Below are positions 18,715 through 27,475 of a stretch of DNA of 64,000 nt, in pieces. The stretch is from Desulfosudis oleivorans (GTDB lineage: Bacteria > Desulfobacterota > Desulfobacteria > Desulfobacterales > SURF-7): NCBI GenBank assembly GCA_020723305.1, contig DYJC01000005.1:124001-188000 (forward strand), written 5' to 3'. The notes beneath the pieces were generated by a model. It made no database searches, was not told the DNA's origin, and saw nothing but the letters and a program-made list of their open reading frames with translations. Each line of letters starts with the position of its first letter. Position 1 is the first letter of the stretch. A program made the position numbers and the translations under genes.

Positions 18715-19617
18715 TCCAAACCCCTTGATGCTGTTTGTGATAAAGTATTCTTCTCTTTTTTGGGTTTCCGCATCCAGGTTAAAAAAACCGGACAGCAGTG
18801 TGTCTTCGGAAAAAAGCCGCTTCATGCAATCCGGAACAAAAGATTCCTGATTCCATTTCCCCATCTCTTCTCCGATAATCCGATTCCAGAGATACAACTG
18901 GTTCCGATGCTTTGCCATCCATTCACGGCCGGATTCTTTTGCCCCCCAGTGTCCGTAGCAGATCAGATCCGCATTCCTGTCCAGCAACCGATCCAGACTT
19001 TGAACAAAAGTCTCCAGAAAAAATCGCGGCGGGGTCGCGGGCCGTAAATATTCCTGCCCGGCAGCCTCTGATAAATTGACACCCACGGCCTCCCCTGCAA
19101 ACAGGATATCTTCAAACTGATAACTGATATGATGGGCGGAATGGCCGGGCGTCAGGATGGGCTCAACCGGATAGCTGTAAAAATGATTGACATCCATCAG
19201 CAGATTTTCCGGTACCGGCTGGATCGGTTTATAGGCTTTTGCAATCTCTCCCAACACATCGATGCTTCCTTTCCACAGCCGGGAAGGGTCAATCAGATGG
19301 GAAATCCCTTCCGGATGGACAATAACCGGGGTTTCCGGAAAAAAATGAAGAAAATCGCCGGCTCCGCCGGCATGATCAATATGAATATGGGTTAAAAAAA
19401 GATAATCAATTCTGTAGACTTCCAGATATTTCAGCGCTGTGATGAGCTGAGGGACTGTTACGGACGGGCCGATATCCACAATAAAGCAGGGAGGCCCCTT
19501 GTACAGCCAGACACTGATGAAGTCGGCAAACCCGGGTATGGGCGGGAATAAGGTGATCCGATACAGTTTCTCTAATACTTTTCGGATATCCGCTTTCTGT
19601 TGGTTATCCATGCCCAT
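18682..19617 (-). CDS. metallo-beta-lactamase-fold hydrolase
   Basis: The zinc-binding motif THIHIDHAGG, a later GHSAHHISYQF and CYGHWG mark an MBL-fold hydrolase of 311 aa. The metal ligands look complete, so it should be catalytically active; the substrate is unknown. The ATG overlaps the stop of the 53-residue gene upstream (TAATG). The 3' end runs 33 nt into the convergent coaX gene. Confidence 0.85.
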   Translation of the reverse strand: MGMDNQQKADIRKVLEKLYRITLFPPIPGFADFISVWLYKGPPCFIVDIGPSVTVPQLITALKYLEVYRIDYLFLTHIHIDHAGGAGDFLHFFPETPVIVHPEGISHLIDPSRLWKGSIDVLGEIAKAYKPIQPVPENLLMDVNHFYSYPVEPILTPGHSAHHISYQFEDILFAGEAVGVNLSEAAGQEYLRPATPPRFFLETFVQSLDRLLDRNADLICYGHWGAKESGREWMAKHRNQLYLWNRIIGEEMGKWNQESFVPDCMKRLFSEDTLLSGFFNLDAETQKREEYFITNSIKGFGLFLKAAADNT

Positions 19618-19778
19618 TATGACATGCCCATATCAGACTCAAGGCGGACAATCTCTTCCTCGATTTTTTGTCTTTCCTCTTGGGTAAGATTTTCCTGATT
19701 CAGCCTATTGTTCAATCCAAGTAAAATCATCTCAATACGATATTCGTTACATGTATACGGTTTATTACCTGATTTCAT
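19617..19778 (-). CDS. small conserved-looking protein, 53 aa
   Basis: An ATG at 19778 opens 53 codons ending at TAA (19617-19619), which shares one base with the MBL hydrolase start. The peptide begins MKSGNKPYTCNEYRIEMILL and continues as a highly charged helix (QEERQKIEEEIVRLESDMG). The coupling, codon pattern and amphipathic helix argue that it is real. I recall similar short proteins with a PYTCNEYR-like start in this group of bacteria but cannot name a function. Confidence 0.7.
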   Translation of the reverse strand: MKSGNKPYTCNEYRIEMILLGLNNRLNQENLTQEERQKIEEEIVRLESDMGMS

Positions 19779-19789
19779 TTCAAAACTCT

Positions 19790-20485
19790 TTATAAACGTC
19801 CAATACTTTTCAAATTTTCCATATACAGCCTGTAAAACATATCATTGTCCGATATACCACGCCGCAATATTTTTTCAATATCATCCAGATTCTTCAGATT
19901 GATAATCAGATTCACGCTCTTATTCAGCTCCATCATGTGATCCATCGTTGGAAAACGGCGGGTCAGCATCGTGACAAACATTTTCCTTCTATCCAGCATC
20001 TGGATGCGGGACAGATAGATCATGACACCATTGGCATCCGGATCTCGGGAATCAAATTCTTCATTAATGATAATGAGATTAAAGTGGTTGTATCTCATTT
20101 TTTTAATCGCTTCTCTGGCGTTGCTCGCCTCAATGATATGGTATTCCATGAAGTCGAGAACCGGTTTGATTTTTTCTTTTATTGCTCTGTCTTCTTCACA
20201 GATCAGAACAATTTTTCCTTCATCTTCAATAAACTCAAATGTTCTGTCCGGATGTTCATAATCATCGGAAAGCCCGAATCCAAAATCCGATTGATCGGCG
20301 TCTTTCGAATCACTATCCCCTGTATCAAATTGAAAAGAAGCAGCTTCTTCAATGGTATCCGGCTTTCGCTCTACAGATAACTTTTTTTTGCATCCAGGAC
20401 ATGTTACGGTAACTTTCCGACCCTCTGGAATTTTCTCATCCGGGATTTTCAGTTTTCGATCGCACTGATCACAAATAATTTCCAT
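19790..20485 (-). CDS. zinc-ribbon protein with degenerate receiver domain
   Basis: The first 40 residues form an MJ0042-type zinc ribbon (C5, C8, C29, C32). A low-complexity acidic linker follows, then a CheY-like domain (about 90-205). The position expected to hold the phospho-acceptor Asp is Asn141-Glu142 (LIIINEEF), and the acidic pair is EED (97-99). It is thus a pseudo-receiver that probably cannot be phosphorylated in the usual way. It lies directly downstream of two PilT-family ATPases on the same strand, suggesting a role in type IV pilus control or localisation. Confidence 0.75.
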   Translation of the reverse strand: MEIICDQCDRKLKIPDEKIPEGRKVTVTCPGCKKKLSVERKPDTIEEAASFQFDTGDSDSKDADQSDFGFGLSDDYEHPDRTFEFIEDEGKIVLICEEDRAIKEKIKPVLDFMEYHIIEASNAREAIKKMRYNHFNLIIINEEFDSRDPDANGVMIYLSRIQMLDRRKMFVTMLTRRFPTMDHMMELNKSVNLIINLKNLDDIEKILRRGISDNDMFYRLYMENLKSIGRL

Positions 20486-20555
20486 TGTCCGTTCAAAGAC
20501 CTCCTTTTTGGATGTTGATTTACCGTTCGATTCAACATGACGTCAGGATCATGGA

Positions 20556-21722
20556 TTACCGAAACTTACCATAATGGCTGTCAATTTCAAGATTCTCAAT
20601 GTCGGTTGTTGCCTCTCCCCTGGAACTTTTTACAATATCAATACCCCGTGCGACAATTCCCCTTCGTGATGCAAAGCCAAGAGCTACTTCCTCTGAAATA
20701 AACCCCTGCTCAAACAGCTTGATTATATGATCATCAAAGGTTGTCATTCCAAATGCCCGGCTTGCCTCCATGATATCATAAAAAGTCTTTCCTTCGGACT
20801 CACCATTTAGAATCGAATCTTTCACCCTCAGATTGGTTCCCAAAATTTCAAATGCAGCAATTCTGCCCCCGATTACCTTGGGCAGAAGCCTCTGGCATAC
20901 TATCCACCGAACGGTTTCAGCAAGCCTTACGCGGACCTGGCTTTCCTCATCTGTATTGAACATACCGAGGATTCGGTTAATGGTTTTCCCGGCATCCACT
21001 GTATGCAGTGTGGTCAGAACAAGATGCCCGGTTTCCGCAGCCCGCAAACCGATCTCGACGGTTTCCCGATCCCTCATCTCTCCAACCAGGATGACTTTCG
21101 GTGCCTGGCGGAGTGCGGCACGGAGTCCATTGGAAAACTCACTAAAATCCTTCCCGAGCTCTCTCTGATTGAAGGTGGCTTTTTTATGGGGATGCTGATA
21201 TTCGATGGGATCTTCCAGTGCAACGATATGAACAGACCGGTTTTCATTAATATGCTCCAGAACCGCCGCCAGTGAGGTGGACTTCCCGGTACCTGTGGCA
21301 CCGGTGACAAAGATGATGCCATTTTTTTCTTCCGCAAGTTTATAAAAAACCTCCGGCAGATTCAGGTTGGTTATAGTTGGAACAGTTGACTCCAGACGTC
21401 TCAGTACAATGGAATAGTCTCCGGAACGGGAAAAAATGTTGACACGAAACCGTGCTTTCCCCGGCAGGCTGTAGGAAAGGTCACAGGAACCTTCTTTGAT
21501 CAGATTTTCGGTTAAACGCGGATCATGATTAATCAGATTCATGGCCAGTATTTCCGTCTGGAACGGTGTCAGCTCCTCAAAGGCCGGTTTCATCTCAACG
21601 GGAAGCAACTCACCTGAACTTTCGACCTGCATCGGTTTTCCTACTGTCAGATTCAGGTCGGATACATTCTCATAGGAATCCAGCATTCTGGCAAGAATAT
21701 GGTCCAGCTCCTGTTTTTTCAT
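20556..21722 (-). CDS. PilT/PilU-like type IV pilus ATPase
   Basis: A hexameric secretion/retraction ATPase of the PilT branch. Walker A is GATGTGKST (141-149), the Asp box is ALEDPIEY, Walker B is VILVGEMRDRET and the His box is GHLVLTTLHT. Unlike the neighbouring PilT it lacks the AIRNLIRE motif that PilT uses for retraction: the corresponding stretch reads NLRVKDSILNGES. It also has a longer C-terminal tail. PilU is a similar accessory retraction ATPase, so a PilU-like role is inferred. Confidence 0.85.
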   Translation of the reverse strand: MKKQELDHILARMLDSYENVSDLNLTVGKPMQVESSGELLPVEMKPAFEELTPFQTEILAMNLINHDPRLTENLIKEGSCDLSYSLPGKARFRVNIFSRSGDYSIVLRRLESTVPTITNLNLPEVFYKLAEEKNGIIFVTGATGTGKSTSLAAVLEHINENRSVHIVALEDPIEYQHPHKKATFNQRELGKDFSEFSNGLRAALRQAPKVILVGEMRDRETVEIGLRAAETGHLVLTTLHTVDAGKTINRILGMFNTDEESQVRVRLAETVRWIVCQRLLPKVIGGRIAAFEILGTNLRVKDSILNGESEGKTFYDIMEASRAFGMTTFDDHIIKLFEQGFISEEVALGFASRRGIVARGIDIVKSSRGEATTDIENLEIDSHYGKFR

Positions 21723-21789
21723 TTTACGCTCCTTACCATGCCATTATTTTAAACCCGTCGGCTTTACAAAATAACCCCTGCACACTTCC

Positions 21790-22872
21790 CTACACTTCCG
21801 TAAAATCGTTTGGTTGTGCCTGTAAAAACGGTCTGAACTGTTCTTTGTCATTTGCTTTTGCATACGCCTCATTCGCGCTGATCCAGCCCTTTTGATACAG
21901 GTTCATGATGGCATCGTCCAGAAGCTGCATTCCATATTTTTTCCCGGTTTGCATCATGGAAGGCAACTGATGGGTTTTGGATTCCCGGATCAGATTCCGG
22001 ACAGCCGGTGTTGCAATCAATATTTCAGGTGCTACGCAACGGCTTTTGATGTCCACTCGTTTAAACAGAACCTGTGCAATAACCGCCCTGATGCCATCGG
22101 CAAGGGTTGACCGGATCTGCGCCTGCTGTTCTCCTGGGAAAACTTCAATAATCCGGTCGACTGTTTTGGCTGCACTGGTGGTATGAAGTGTAGCAAAAAC
22201 AAGATGGCCGGTTGAAGCAGCTTCAATGGCCAGGGAGATGGTTTCAAGATCCCGCATCTCGCCGACCAGAATAATATCCGGGTCCTCACGAAGTGCGCCG
22301 CGGAGAGCTGCTGAAAAATTTTTCGTATGAATCCCGACCTCCCGGTGATTGATAATGCAGCTCTGACTTTGATGAACAAACTCAATCGGATCTTCAATCG
22401 TGATGATATGATCCTTTCTGGTCCGGTTTGCGACATCAATAATGGCGGCAAGCGTGGTGGATTTCCCGCTGCCGGTTGGACCGGTAACCACAACCAGACC
22501 GCGGGGAAGGGTTGCCAGTTTTCCCACAACAGAAGGCAACCCGAGCTGTTCTATTGTGGCGATAACACTGGGAATTTCCCGGAAAACCGCCCCTACGCCA
22601 TTCCGATGCATGAAAAAATTGACACGATAGCGGGCAAGACCTTGAATCTCATATCCAAAATCAACATCTCCTGTTTCCTCAAAAAGTTTTATTTTTTCTT
22701 CCGGAGTAATCTCATACAGCATGCTCCGCAAATGATCGTTATCCAGAACCTTGTATTTCACCCTTTCGATCTCACCTCTGACCCGAAGCGCCGGCTGCTG
22801 CCCGGCCACAAGATGAAGGTCTGAGGCGCCCTGTTCGTGCATCAGCTTAAAAAACGCATCAATTTTCGCCAT
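21790..22872 (-). CDS. pilT: twitching motility ATPase PilT
   Basis: PilT drives retraction of type IV pili. The 360-residue protein has Walker A GPTGSGKST (131-139), the Asp box ITIEDPIEF, Walker B IILVGEMRDLET, the His box GHLVFATLHT and the PilT-specific AVRNLIRE. It is the first gene of a pilT, pilU-like, pseudo-receiver unit. No pilin or assembly genes lie nearby. The 180 nt upstream (22873-23052) hold no gene I can see. Confidence 0.93.
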   Translation of the reverse strand: MAKIDAFFKLMHEQGASDLHLVAGQQPALRVRGEIERVKYKVLDNDHLRSMLYEITPEEKIKLFEETGDVDFGYEIQGLARYRVNFFMHRNGVGAVFREIPSVIATIEQLGLPSVVGKLATLPRGLVVVTGPTGSGKSTTLAAIIDVANRTRKDHIITIEDPIEFVHQSQSCIINHREVGIHTKNFSAALRGALREDPDIILVGEMRDLETISLAIEAASTGHLVFATLHTTSAAKTVDRIIEVFPGEQQAQIRSTLADGIRAVIAQVLFKRVDIKSRCVAPEILIATPAVRNLIRESKTHQLPSMMQTGKKYGMQLLDDAIMNLYQKGWISANEAYAKANDKEQFRPFLQAQPNDFTEV

Positions 22873-23052
22873 TGAATGCTCCTGCCTTTTTGTTTTATAT
22901 GGTTTCGGATTTTACTGGAATCGAATCCTCATTCGCAAATCCATTATGAATTCGGAATTGAATTATGATGGTGTATATCAAATGATTATGTAAATGCAAA
23001 GGAATGACTACATTATATATGAAAAAATATACGGATATGCAACTGAATAAGG

Positions 23053-23559
23053 TTATAAAGGCCGATTCAATATTTTCACCTTATCATCCGCAACATCCGA
23101 TGCCTTGATATCTTCTTTTTCAATGTCCAGCAACTTGGTATGCGACTCGAGTATGGAACGGATCTGTACCTCAATCTGCATTCGCTGACGTTTCAGTTCC
23201 GCAATATCTTCATGAAGCTGGGCCAGCCTGGTGTGAGCCCGGTTCAAAATTTTTTCTGCATTCACTTCTGCTTCGGCAACAATAAGCTCAGCGGATTTTT
23301 GAGCGTTCTGTTTCATCTGATCGAGAACTTTCTGGGAATTCAGGATGGCCCGCTTGAAAATCTCTTCCCTTTTTTTGTATCCTTCACCTTCCAGGTTTAA
23401 CCGATCGATTTTGTCCTTCAGGTTTCCGTTTTCAATGGTAAGGGATTCAAATGCTTCAGACAGCTTTTCGAGAAAAAGATCAACCTCCCGGATATCAAAC
23501 CCTCTGAATCGGACTGGAAACCGCTTTTCCTGTATATCATCGGGAGTAATTTTGATCAT
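23053..23559 (-). CDS. DivIVA-domain coiled-coil protein
   Basis: The N-terminus MIKITPDDIQEKRFPVRFRGFDIREVDLFL is split here as ITPDDIQEKRFPVRFRGFD and REVDLFLEKL. It matches the lipid-binding DivIVA domain that senses negatively curved membrane. Long coiled coils (about 25-150) follow. Such proteins organise poles or division sites in Gram-positives; in Gram-negative relatives the role is poorly known. It sits next to yggT, a frequent pairing. Confidence 0.85.
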   Translation of the reverse strand: MIKITPDDIQEKRFPVRFRGFDIREVDLFLEKLSEAFESLTIENGNLKDKIDRLNLEGEGYKKREEIFKRAILNSQKVLDQMKQNAQKSAELIVAEAEVNAEKILNRAHTRLAQLHEDIAELKRQRMQIEVQIRSILESHTKLLDIEKEDIKASDVADDKVKILNRPL

Positions 23560-23624
23560 GGGGAAGCCTCCATTACCTGTTTCGTGTTTTGATTCATTTA
23601 AAAAAACCGCCTATTCCACTCCGG

Positions 23625-23930
23625 TCACTCAACAAAAAATCTCCTGGAAATACCCAGAAGATTTCCCACAATAAACTTATCCAGAAATACAACTGCCAGA
23701 AATACAATAATGGGCGAGAAATCGATCCCTCCGGCTACAGCAGGGATTGTGGACCGAATACGCGAGAGTACTGGTTCGGTAACATTATGGATGAACCGGA
23801 CAATCGGATTATACGGATCCGGGCTGACCCACGATAAAACCGCCCTGGCAATCACAATCCACATGAAAAGGTTCAGTATATAATGAACGACGGTAGCAAC
23901 GGCTTCAAGAAAATTACCTATGATAAACAT
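23625..23930 (-). CDS. YggT family membrane protein
   Basis: With the ATG at 23930 the protein has 101 residues and two transmembrane helices, the usual size of a YggT protein. The family signature is IVIARAVLSWVSPDPYNPIVRFI and the following TEPVLSRIRSTIP, given here in part. An upstream in-frame start at 24032 would add 34 residues with no homology expected. The family is linked to membrane stress and osmotic tolerance. GAGG stands about 11 nt upstream. Confidence 0.85.
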   Translation of the reverse strand: MFIIGNFLEAVATVVHYILNLFMWIVIARAVLSWVSPDPYNPIVRFIHNVTEPVLSRIRSTIPAVAGGIDFSPIIVFLAVVFLDKFIVGNLLGISRRFFVE

Positions 23931-24162
23931 ATTCGATAAAACCTCAACTTTACGGTAATACAAATGAAAATTCATAAAAAATGCGGCTGCCTGAACAGCT
24001 TGGTGCTGAAAAACTAATAATATCTCATCCATAAGTCAAGAGATTTCCCACAAGCCTATGGAATTGAGCAAGTCATGACTTAAAAAAGGGATTGTGGATG
24101 TCCTGTAATTGGGATAAAGATATAGGCTCAAATGAATTGCAGGCAAGGTCAGGAGAACTGTT

Positions 24163-25017
24163 TTGAAAAGGTTGCAAAAAAAAATCGGTATAATCGGTGC
24201 CGGAAATATGGGCGAAGCATTTATTGGCGCATTGCTCCGGTCTGAAATCAGCAATCCGGATGACCTGTTGATCAGTGATCCCAACCAGGAAAGACTTGAC
24301 CATCTCCAGAAGAAATATTCGGTCAATATTGCAAAAAATAATTTCCATCTTTTTCAACAAAATGAAATCATTATTCTTGCTGTTAAACCCCAGCTAATGG
24401 AACCGGTTGTGAGCGAGCTTACGGAAACATCAGGATATCCATCCCTTTCAGATCCAAAAATGATTATCTCCATTGCCGCAGGTGTACCGATTCAAAAGCT
24501 GGAAACGCTTTTTTATCCGGGACTCGGGAACCTCTCTCCTAACGCCATGCCGATTATCCGGGTCATGCCCAATACACCGGCGCTGGTTCTTTCCGGCATG
24601 TCCGGAATGTGCGGCAACCAGCACGCTACCCCGGAAAATATGGAAACAGCGAAAATCATACTAGAAGCGATGGGATCGGTGGTTGAGGTTACCGAAAAAG
24701 AGATGGATGCCGTAACGGCTGTTTCCGGCTCCGGACCAGCCTATGCATTTTTTCTTGCCGAATCCATGATCGAAGCAGGAATCCGCCTGGGATTTGATCC
24801 AAAAACCGCTGTTACCCTGACCATGAAAACCATTGAAGGTGCCTTGAAACTGATGCAGGATAGCAAAGAATCACCTGAAATGCTTCGTAAAAAAGTTACA
24901 TCTCCCGGAGGGACAACAGAAGCGGCATTTCAAGTGCTGAATGCATACCGTGTTAAAGAGGTTATTGTCGAAGCCATTTCAAGGGCTGCGGAGCGTTCCC
25001 GGGAATTAAGTAAATAA
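24163..25017 (+). CDS. proC: pyrroline-5-carboxylate reductase ProC
   Basis: ProC reduces 1-pyrroline-5-carboxylate to proline with NAD(P)H. The Rossmann motif IGIIGAGNMGEAF, the VMPNTPALV stretch, AVSGSGPAYAF and the C-terminal TSPGGTTEAAF are all present in a 284-residue protein. The start is TTG at 24163 with AGGAGA 7 nt upstream. It is divergent from yggT-divIVA and leads a run through ccdA, a thioredoxin and a NUDIX gene. Confidence 0.95.
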   Translation: MKRLQKKIGIIGAGNMGEAFIGALLRSEISNPDDLLISDPNQERLDHLQKKYSVNIAKNNFHLFQQNEIIILAVKPQLMEPVVSELTETSGYPSLSDPKMIISIAAGVPIQKLETLFYPGLGNLSPNAMPIIRVMPNTPALVLSGMSGMCGNQHATPENMETAKIILEAMGSVVEVTEKEMDAVTAVSGSGPAYAFFLAESMIEAGIRLGFDPKTAVTLTMKTIEGALKLMQDSKESPEMLRKKVTSPGGTTEAAFQVLNAYRVKEVIVEAISRAAERSRELSK

Positions 25018-25043
25018 GGATTGAATCCTATTGATTTTTCATC

Positions 25044-25745
25044 ATGACACCTGAAAATATACCCTATCACCTTGCACTCTTTGCCGGAATGGCTTCTTTT
25101 TTTTCTCCCTGTGTATTGCCGCTGATTCCTGCATATTTCACTTTTATTACAGGTCTTTCCCTGGAAGAGTTAACGGAAAACAAATCTTCTGCTGTTCGCT
25201 TTCAAATTTTCGCATCCACACTCTCCTATGTTTTTGGTTTTTCGCTGGTTTTTATTTTCCTTGGTGCATCGGCCTCTTTTTTGAGCGGATTGATGTTTGA
25301 ATATCGAAATGTGATTACCAAAATCGGGGGGATTATCATTATCCTGTTTGGGATCCATTTGACAGGACTGATCCAGGTTCGACAACTTCACTTTGAAAAA
25401 AGAGTTCATCTGCAAAAAAAACCCCTTCACTTTTTTGGCGCTTTTCTGATCGGGATGGCCTTTGGAGCGGGCTGGAGTCCCTGTGTGGGACCATTGCTGG
25501 GTTCAATTCTGATCCTGGCTGGAAGCCAGGAAACCGTCTACAAGGGAATGTTGCTTCTTGCCGTTTATTCCGCAGGTCTGGCACTTCCTTTTATTTTGCT
25601 ATCGATTTTTATTAATTTTGTACTTATATTTGTCAAAAAGGCTGTAAAGGTTATCCGATATTTCCATCTGGTTACCGGCATCCTTCTGATTATTATGGGC
25701 CTTTTGCTATTTTTCGACAAACTCTTTTTGCTGACAGGCCTTTAA
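25044..25745 (+). CDS. ccdA: CcdA-type thiol-disulfide transporter
   Basis: Six transmembrane helices and the paired redox Cys motifs FSPCVLPL (C23) and WSPCVGP (C147) define the CcdA/DsbD-beta family. These proteins pass electrons from cytosolic thioredoxin across the inner membrane. The next gene encodes an exported thioredoxin-like protein, the probable acceptor. The pair may serve cytochrome c maturation or periplasmic disulfide reduction. Its length of 233 aa is typical. Confidence 0.92.
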   Translation: MTPENIPYHLALFAGMASFFSPCVLPLIPAYFTFITGLSLEELTENKSSAVRFQIFASTLSYVFGFSLVFIFLGASASFLSGLMFEYRNVITKIGGIIIILFGIHLTGLIQVRQLHFEKRVHLQKKPLHFFGAFLIGMAFGAGWSPCVGPLLGSILILAGSQETVYKGMLLLAVYSAGLALPFILLSIFINFVLIFVKKAVKVIRYFHLVTGILLIIMGLLLFFDKLFLLTGL

Positions 25746-25789
25746 CCTGAAACCATCCACAGCTCGAAACAGATGATTGGGGAATGAAT

Positions 25790-26260
25790 ATGAAAATAAA
25801 TCTTAACAAAAGCTGTCTGTTCGTCTTTATTTTTCTTGGATTGATCCATGTCGCTTCTGCAACCCATGCCGTATCCAATGAAATTCAATGGCAGACCTAT
25901 CAAAATGGAATTACCACTGCAAAGTCAGAGGGTAAAAAAATATTTTTGCATTTCTTTGCTTCCTGGTGCGGATATTGTAAAATCATGGACCAGAAAACAT
26001 TTAAAGATGCTTCCGTGGTTCAGTATCTGAATGAAAATTTTATTCCAATCAAGGTGGATGCTGACCAGCAAAGAGAACTGGCAATACAGTACAGGGTCAC
26101 AGGCCTTCCTTCCAACTGGTTTTTGCAGACAGATAGTGAAAAAATTGCCAACCGTCCCGGCTACATTTCTCCAGAGGAGATGGTTTCTTTTCTAAAATTT
26201 ATTCATACAGACAGTTATAAAAAAATGAATTTATCAGAATTTTTGCAAACCCGGAAATGA
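25790..26260 (+). CDS. periplasmic thioredoxin-fold protein
   Basis: A signal peptide (hydrophobic about residues 10-22, likely cut after HA) precedes a thioredoxin_7-like domain with the redox site FASWCGYC (C60, C63) and the cis-Pro loop VTGLPSNWFL. It probably receives electrons from the CcdA protein encoded 44 nt upstream. I start at the second ATG (25790), since GGGG is 7 nt upstream; the ATG at 25784 lies almost on the SD. Its stop overlaps the NUDIX start. Confidence 0.87.
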   Translation: MKINLNKSCLFVFIFLGLIHVASATHAVSNEIQWQTYQNGITTAKSEGKKIFLHFFASWCGYCKIMDQKTFKDASVVQYLNENFIPIKVDADQQRELAIQYRVTGLPSNWFLQTDSEKIANRPGYISPEEMVSFLKFIHTDSYKKMNLSEFLQTRK

Positions 26261-26856
26261 TCATGGAAAACACGCTGTCCTGTTTGAAAAATAATCTGGA
26301 ACATACAAATCTTCCCCAGGCACCTGAGGATGAAGAGTATAAGACTGCATGTGTGTTTCTGCTCATTTTCAATCTGGATCACCAGCCACAAATTCTTGCC
26401 ATTCAAAAAGCGGATAATGAGGGTTATCCCTGGCGTAACCAGGTAGCACTTCCCGGAGGACATCTTGAACATCCGGATGAAGTTCCACTGGATGCTGCCT
26501 ATCGTGAGCTTCAAGAAGAAGTAAACATACCGAAGGATCATGTGGAGCTTATTGGTTCAATGGGACACTTTCAAACCATATTCAATCGGGATGTGGAGGT
26601 GTTTATCGGGCTATGGAATGGAAAAAGCGATATCCGGTTTGATTCTGCTGAAATATCCAAAATGGTCGCCATCCCGATCGAACATCTGATCAAGACACAT
26701 CAGGAAAAAAATTATTCCGGAAGGCTTCCGGATGTGTTTGAGCTTCTTTATCCATTTGACGATGTCACGGTATGGGGATTGACCGCCAAGATTTTTCATT
26801 TTTTCATTGAAATGATGGTTCCTTGTTTCGATAAATTAAACCGCACTCCGATATGA
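26257..26856 (+). CDS. NUDIX hydrolase (CoA-pyrophosphatase-like)
   Basis: The Nudix box runs GGHLEHPDEVPLDAAYRELQ and then EEVNI, with the REL-EE metal ligands intact. One extra residue lies between the Gly and the first Glu, and the preceding WRNQVALPGG resembles the PGQVAFPGG element of CoA diphosphatases (NudL/YeaB). It likely hydrolyses CoA or a related dinucleotide; this is inference from motif shape. ATGA overlap couples it to the thioredoxin gene. Confidence 0.78.
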   Translation: MIMENTLSCLKNNLEHTNLPQAPEDEEYKTACVFLLIFNLDHQPQILAIQKADNEGYPWRNQVALPGGHLEHPDEVPLDAAYRELQEEVNIPKDHVELIGSMGHFQTIFNRDVEVFIGLWNGKSDIRFDSAEISKMVAIPIEHLIKTHQEKNYSGRLPDVFELLYPFDDVTVWGLTAKIFHFFIEMMVPCFDKLNRTPI

Positions 26857-26873
26857 CCTGCAACCTGCTGTTC

Positions 26874-27003
26874 AATTGAGCCAATTTCAAAAGTCTGTTG
26901 TTGTAGTTCCGGCGAAAACTAGAATCCAGTATTTTCAGCTCTTTTCTGGGCACTGATTTTCGCCGGTGTGACGCTTTTTAATAGTTTTGAAATTGGCTCA
27001 ATT
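26874..27003. repeat. 130-bp inverted-repeat element (REP/MITE-like)
   Basis: Two perfect 19-nt arms, AATTGAGCCAATTTCAAAA (26874-26892) and its reverse complement (26985-27003), enclose about 92 nt. Inside, a second imperfect inversion occurs: TTCCGGCGAAAA near 26918 and ATTTTCGCCGGTGTGACG near 26956. The inner sequence resembles the dispersed 'ATTCCGGCGAAA..GAATCCAG' repeats common in many proteobacterial genomes. It lies between the NUDIX gene and a convergent small membrane gene. No ORF is inside. Confidence 0.75.
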
Positions 27004-27013
27004 ACCTGCCTTT

Positions 27014-27292
27014 TCAGGAAAAACCATTCAGATTCCGATTCCGGTAACGGGTGACAGATCTTCCGGTCAGTCGAATAATCAGGGATAAGAAAAGGCCGCC
27101 ACTCATCATCATCAGAAAAGTGGGAACCCAAATATAGTTTTGAAACTCTTCCTTTTCGTTACACACGGAGATACCAGCAAGACAAAACAGAAACACCAGA
27201 ACGGAAAAAAGAATGGTAACCAGGCACATCAACTCGGTATCATACCAGGGTGAAAAAGTCTTTCGATGAACTGTATTTTGTTCCAAGCGCAT
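27014..27292 (-). CDS. small membrane protein, function unknown
   Basis: This 92-residue protein has two transmembrane helices (about 22-45 and 54-75) and charged ends, with RLTGRSVTRYRNRN after the second. I do not recognise a family. It is monocistronic, bounded downstream by the inverted-repeat element and upstream by the hyp promoter region. Membrane topology and position support a real gene. Confidence 0.6.
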   Translation of the reverse strand: MRLEQNTVHRKTFSPWYDTELMCLVTILFSVLVFLFCLAGISVCNEKEEFQNYIWVPTFLMMMSGGLFLSLIIRLTGRSVTRYRNRNLNGFS

Positions 27293-27398
27293 ATGGATAT
27301 CCTTTTCACTGCCGAAATGGCCGGTAAATCATTCTCCTGAACTATTTTATTTCTTGCATAAACAGATTATTTTTACAAGGCGATTCAAAAAACTGAAA

Positions 27399-27428
27399 TT
27401 GACCTGACAATTGAAATGGTGCTAAAAA
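27399..27428 (+). promoter_or_regulatory. weak candidate promoter for the hyp operon
   Basis: TTGACC (27399-27404) and TAAAAA (27423-27428) are 18 nt apart. The match is poor. I looked for a sigma-54 GG-N10-GC element, common for hyp genes, and did not find one. Confidence 0.3.
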
Positions 27429-27475
27429 GAACTCATGCCGCTTGAAATTTCAGGGCAAAAAAAGGAGTACGGATT

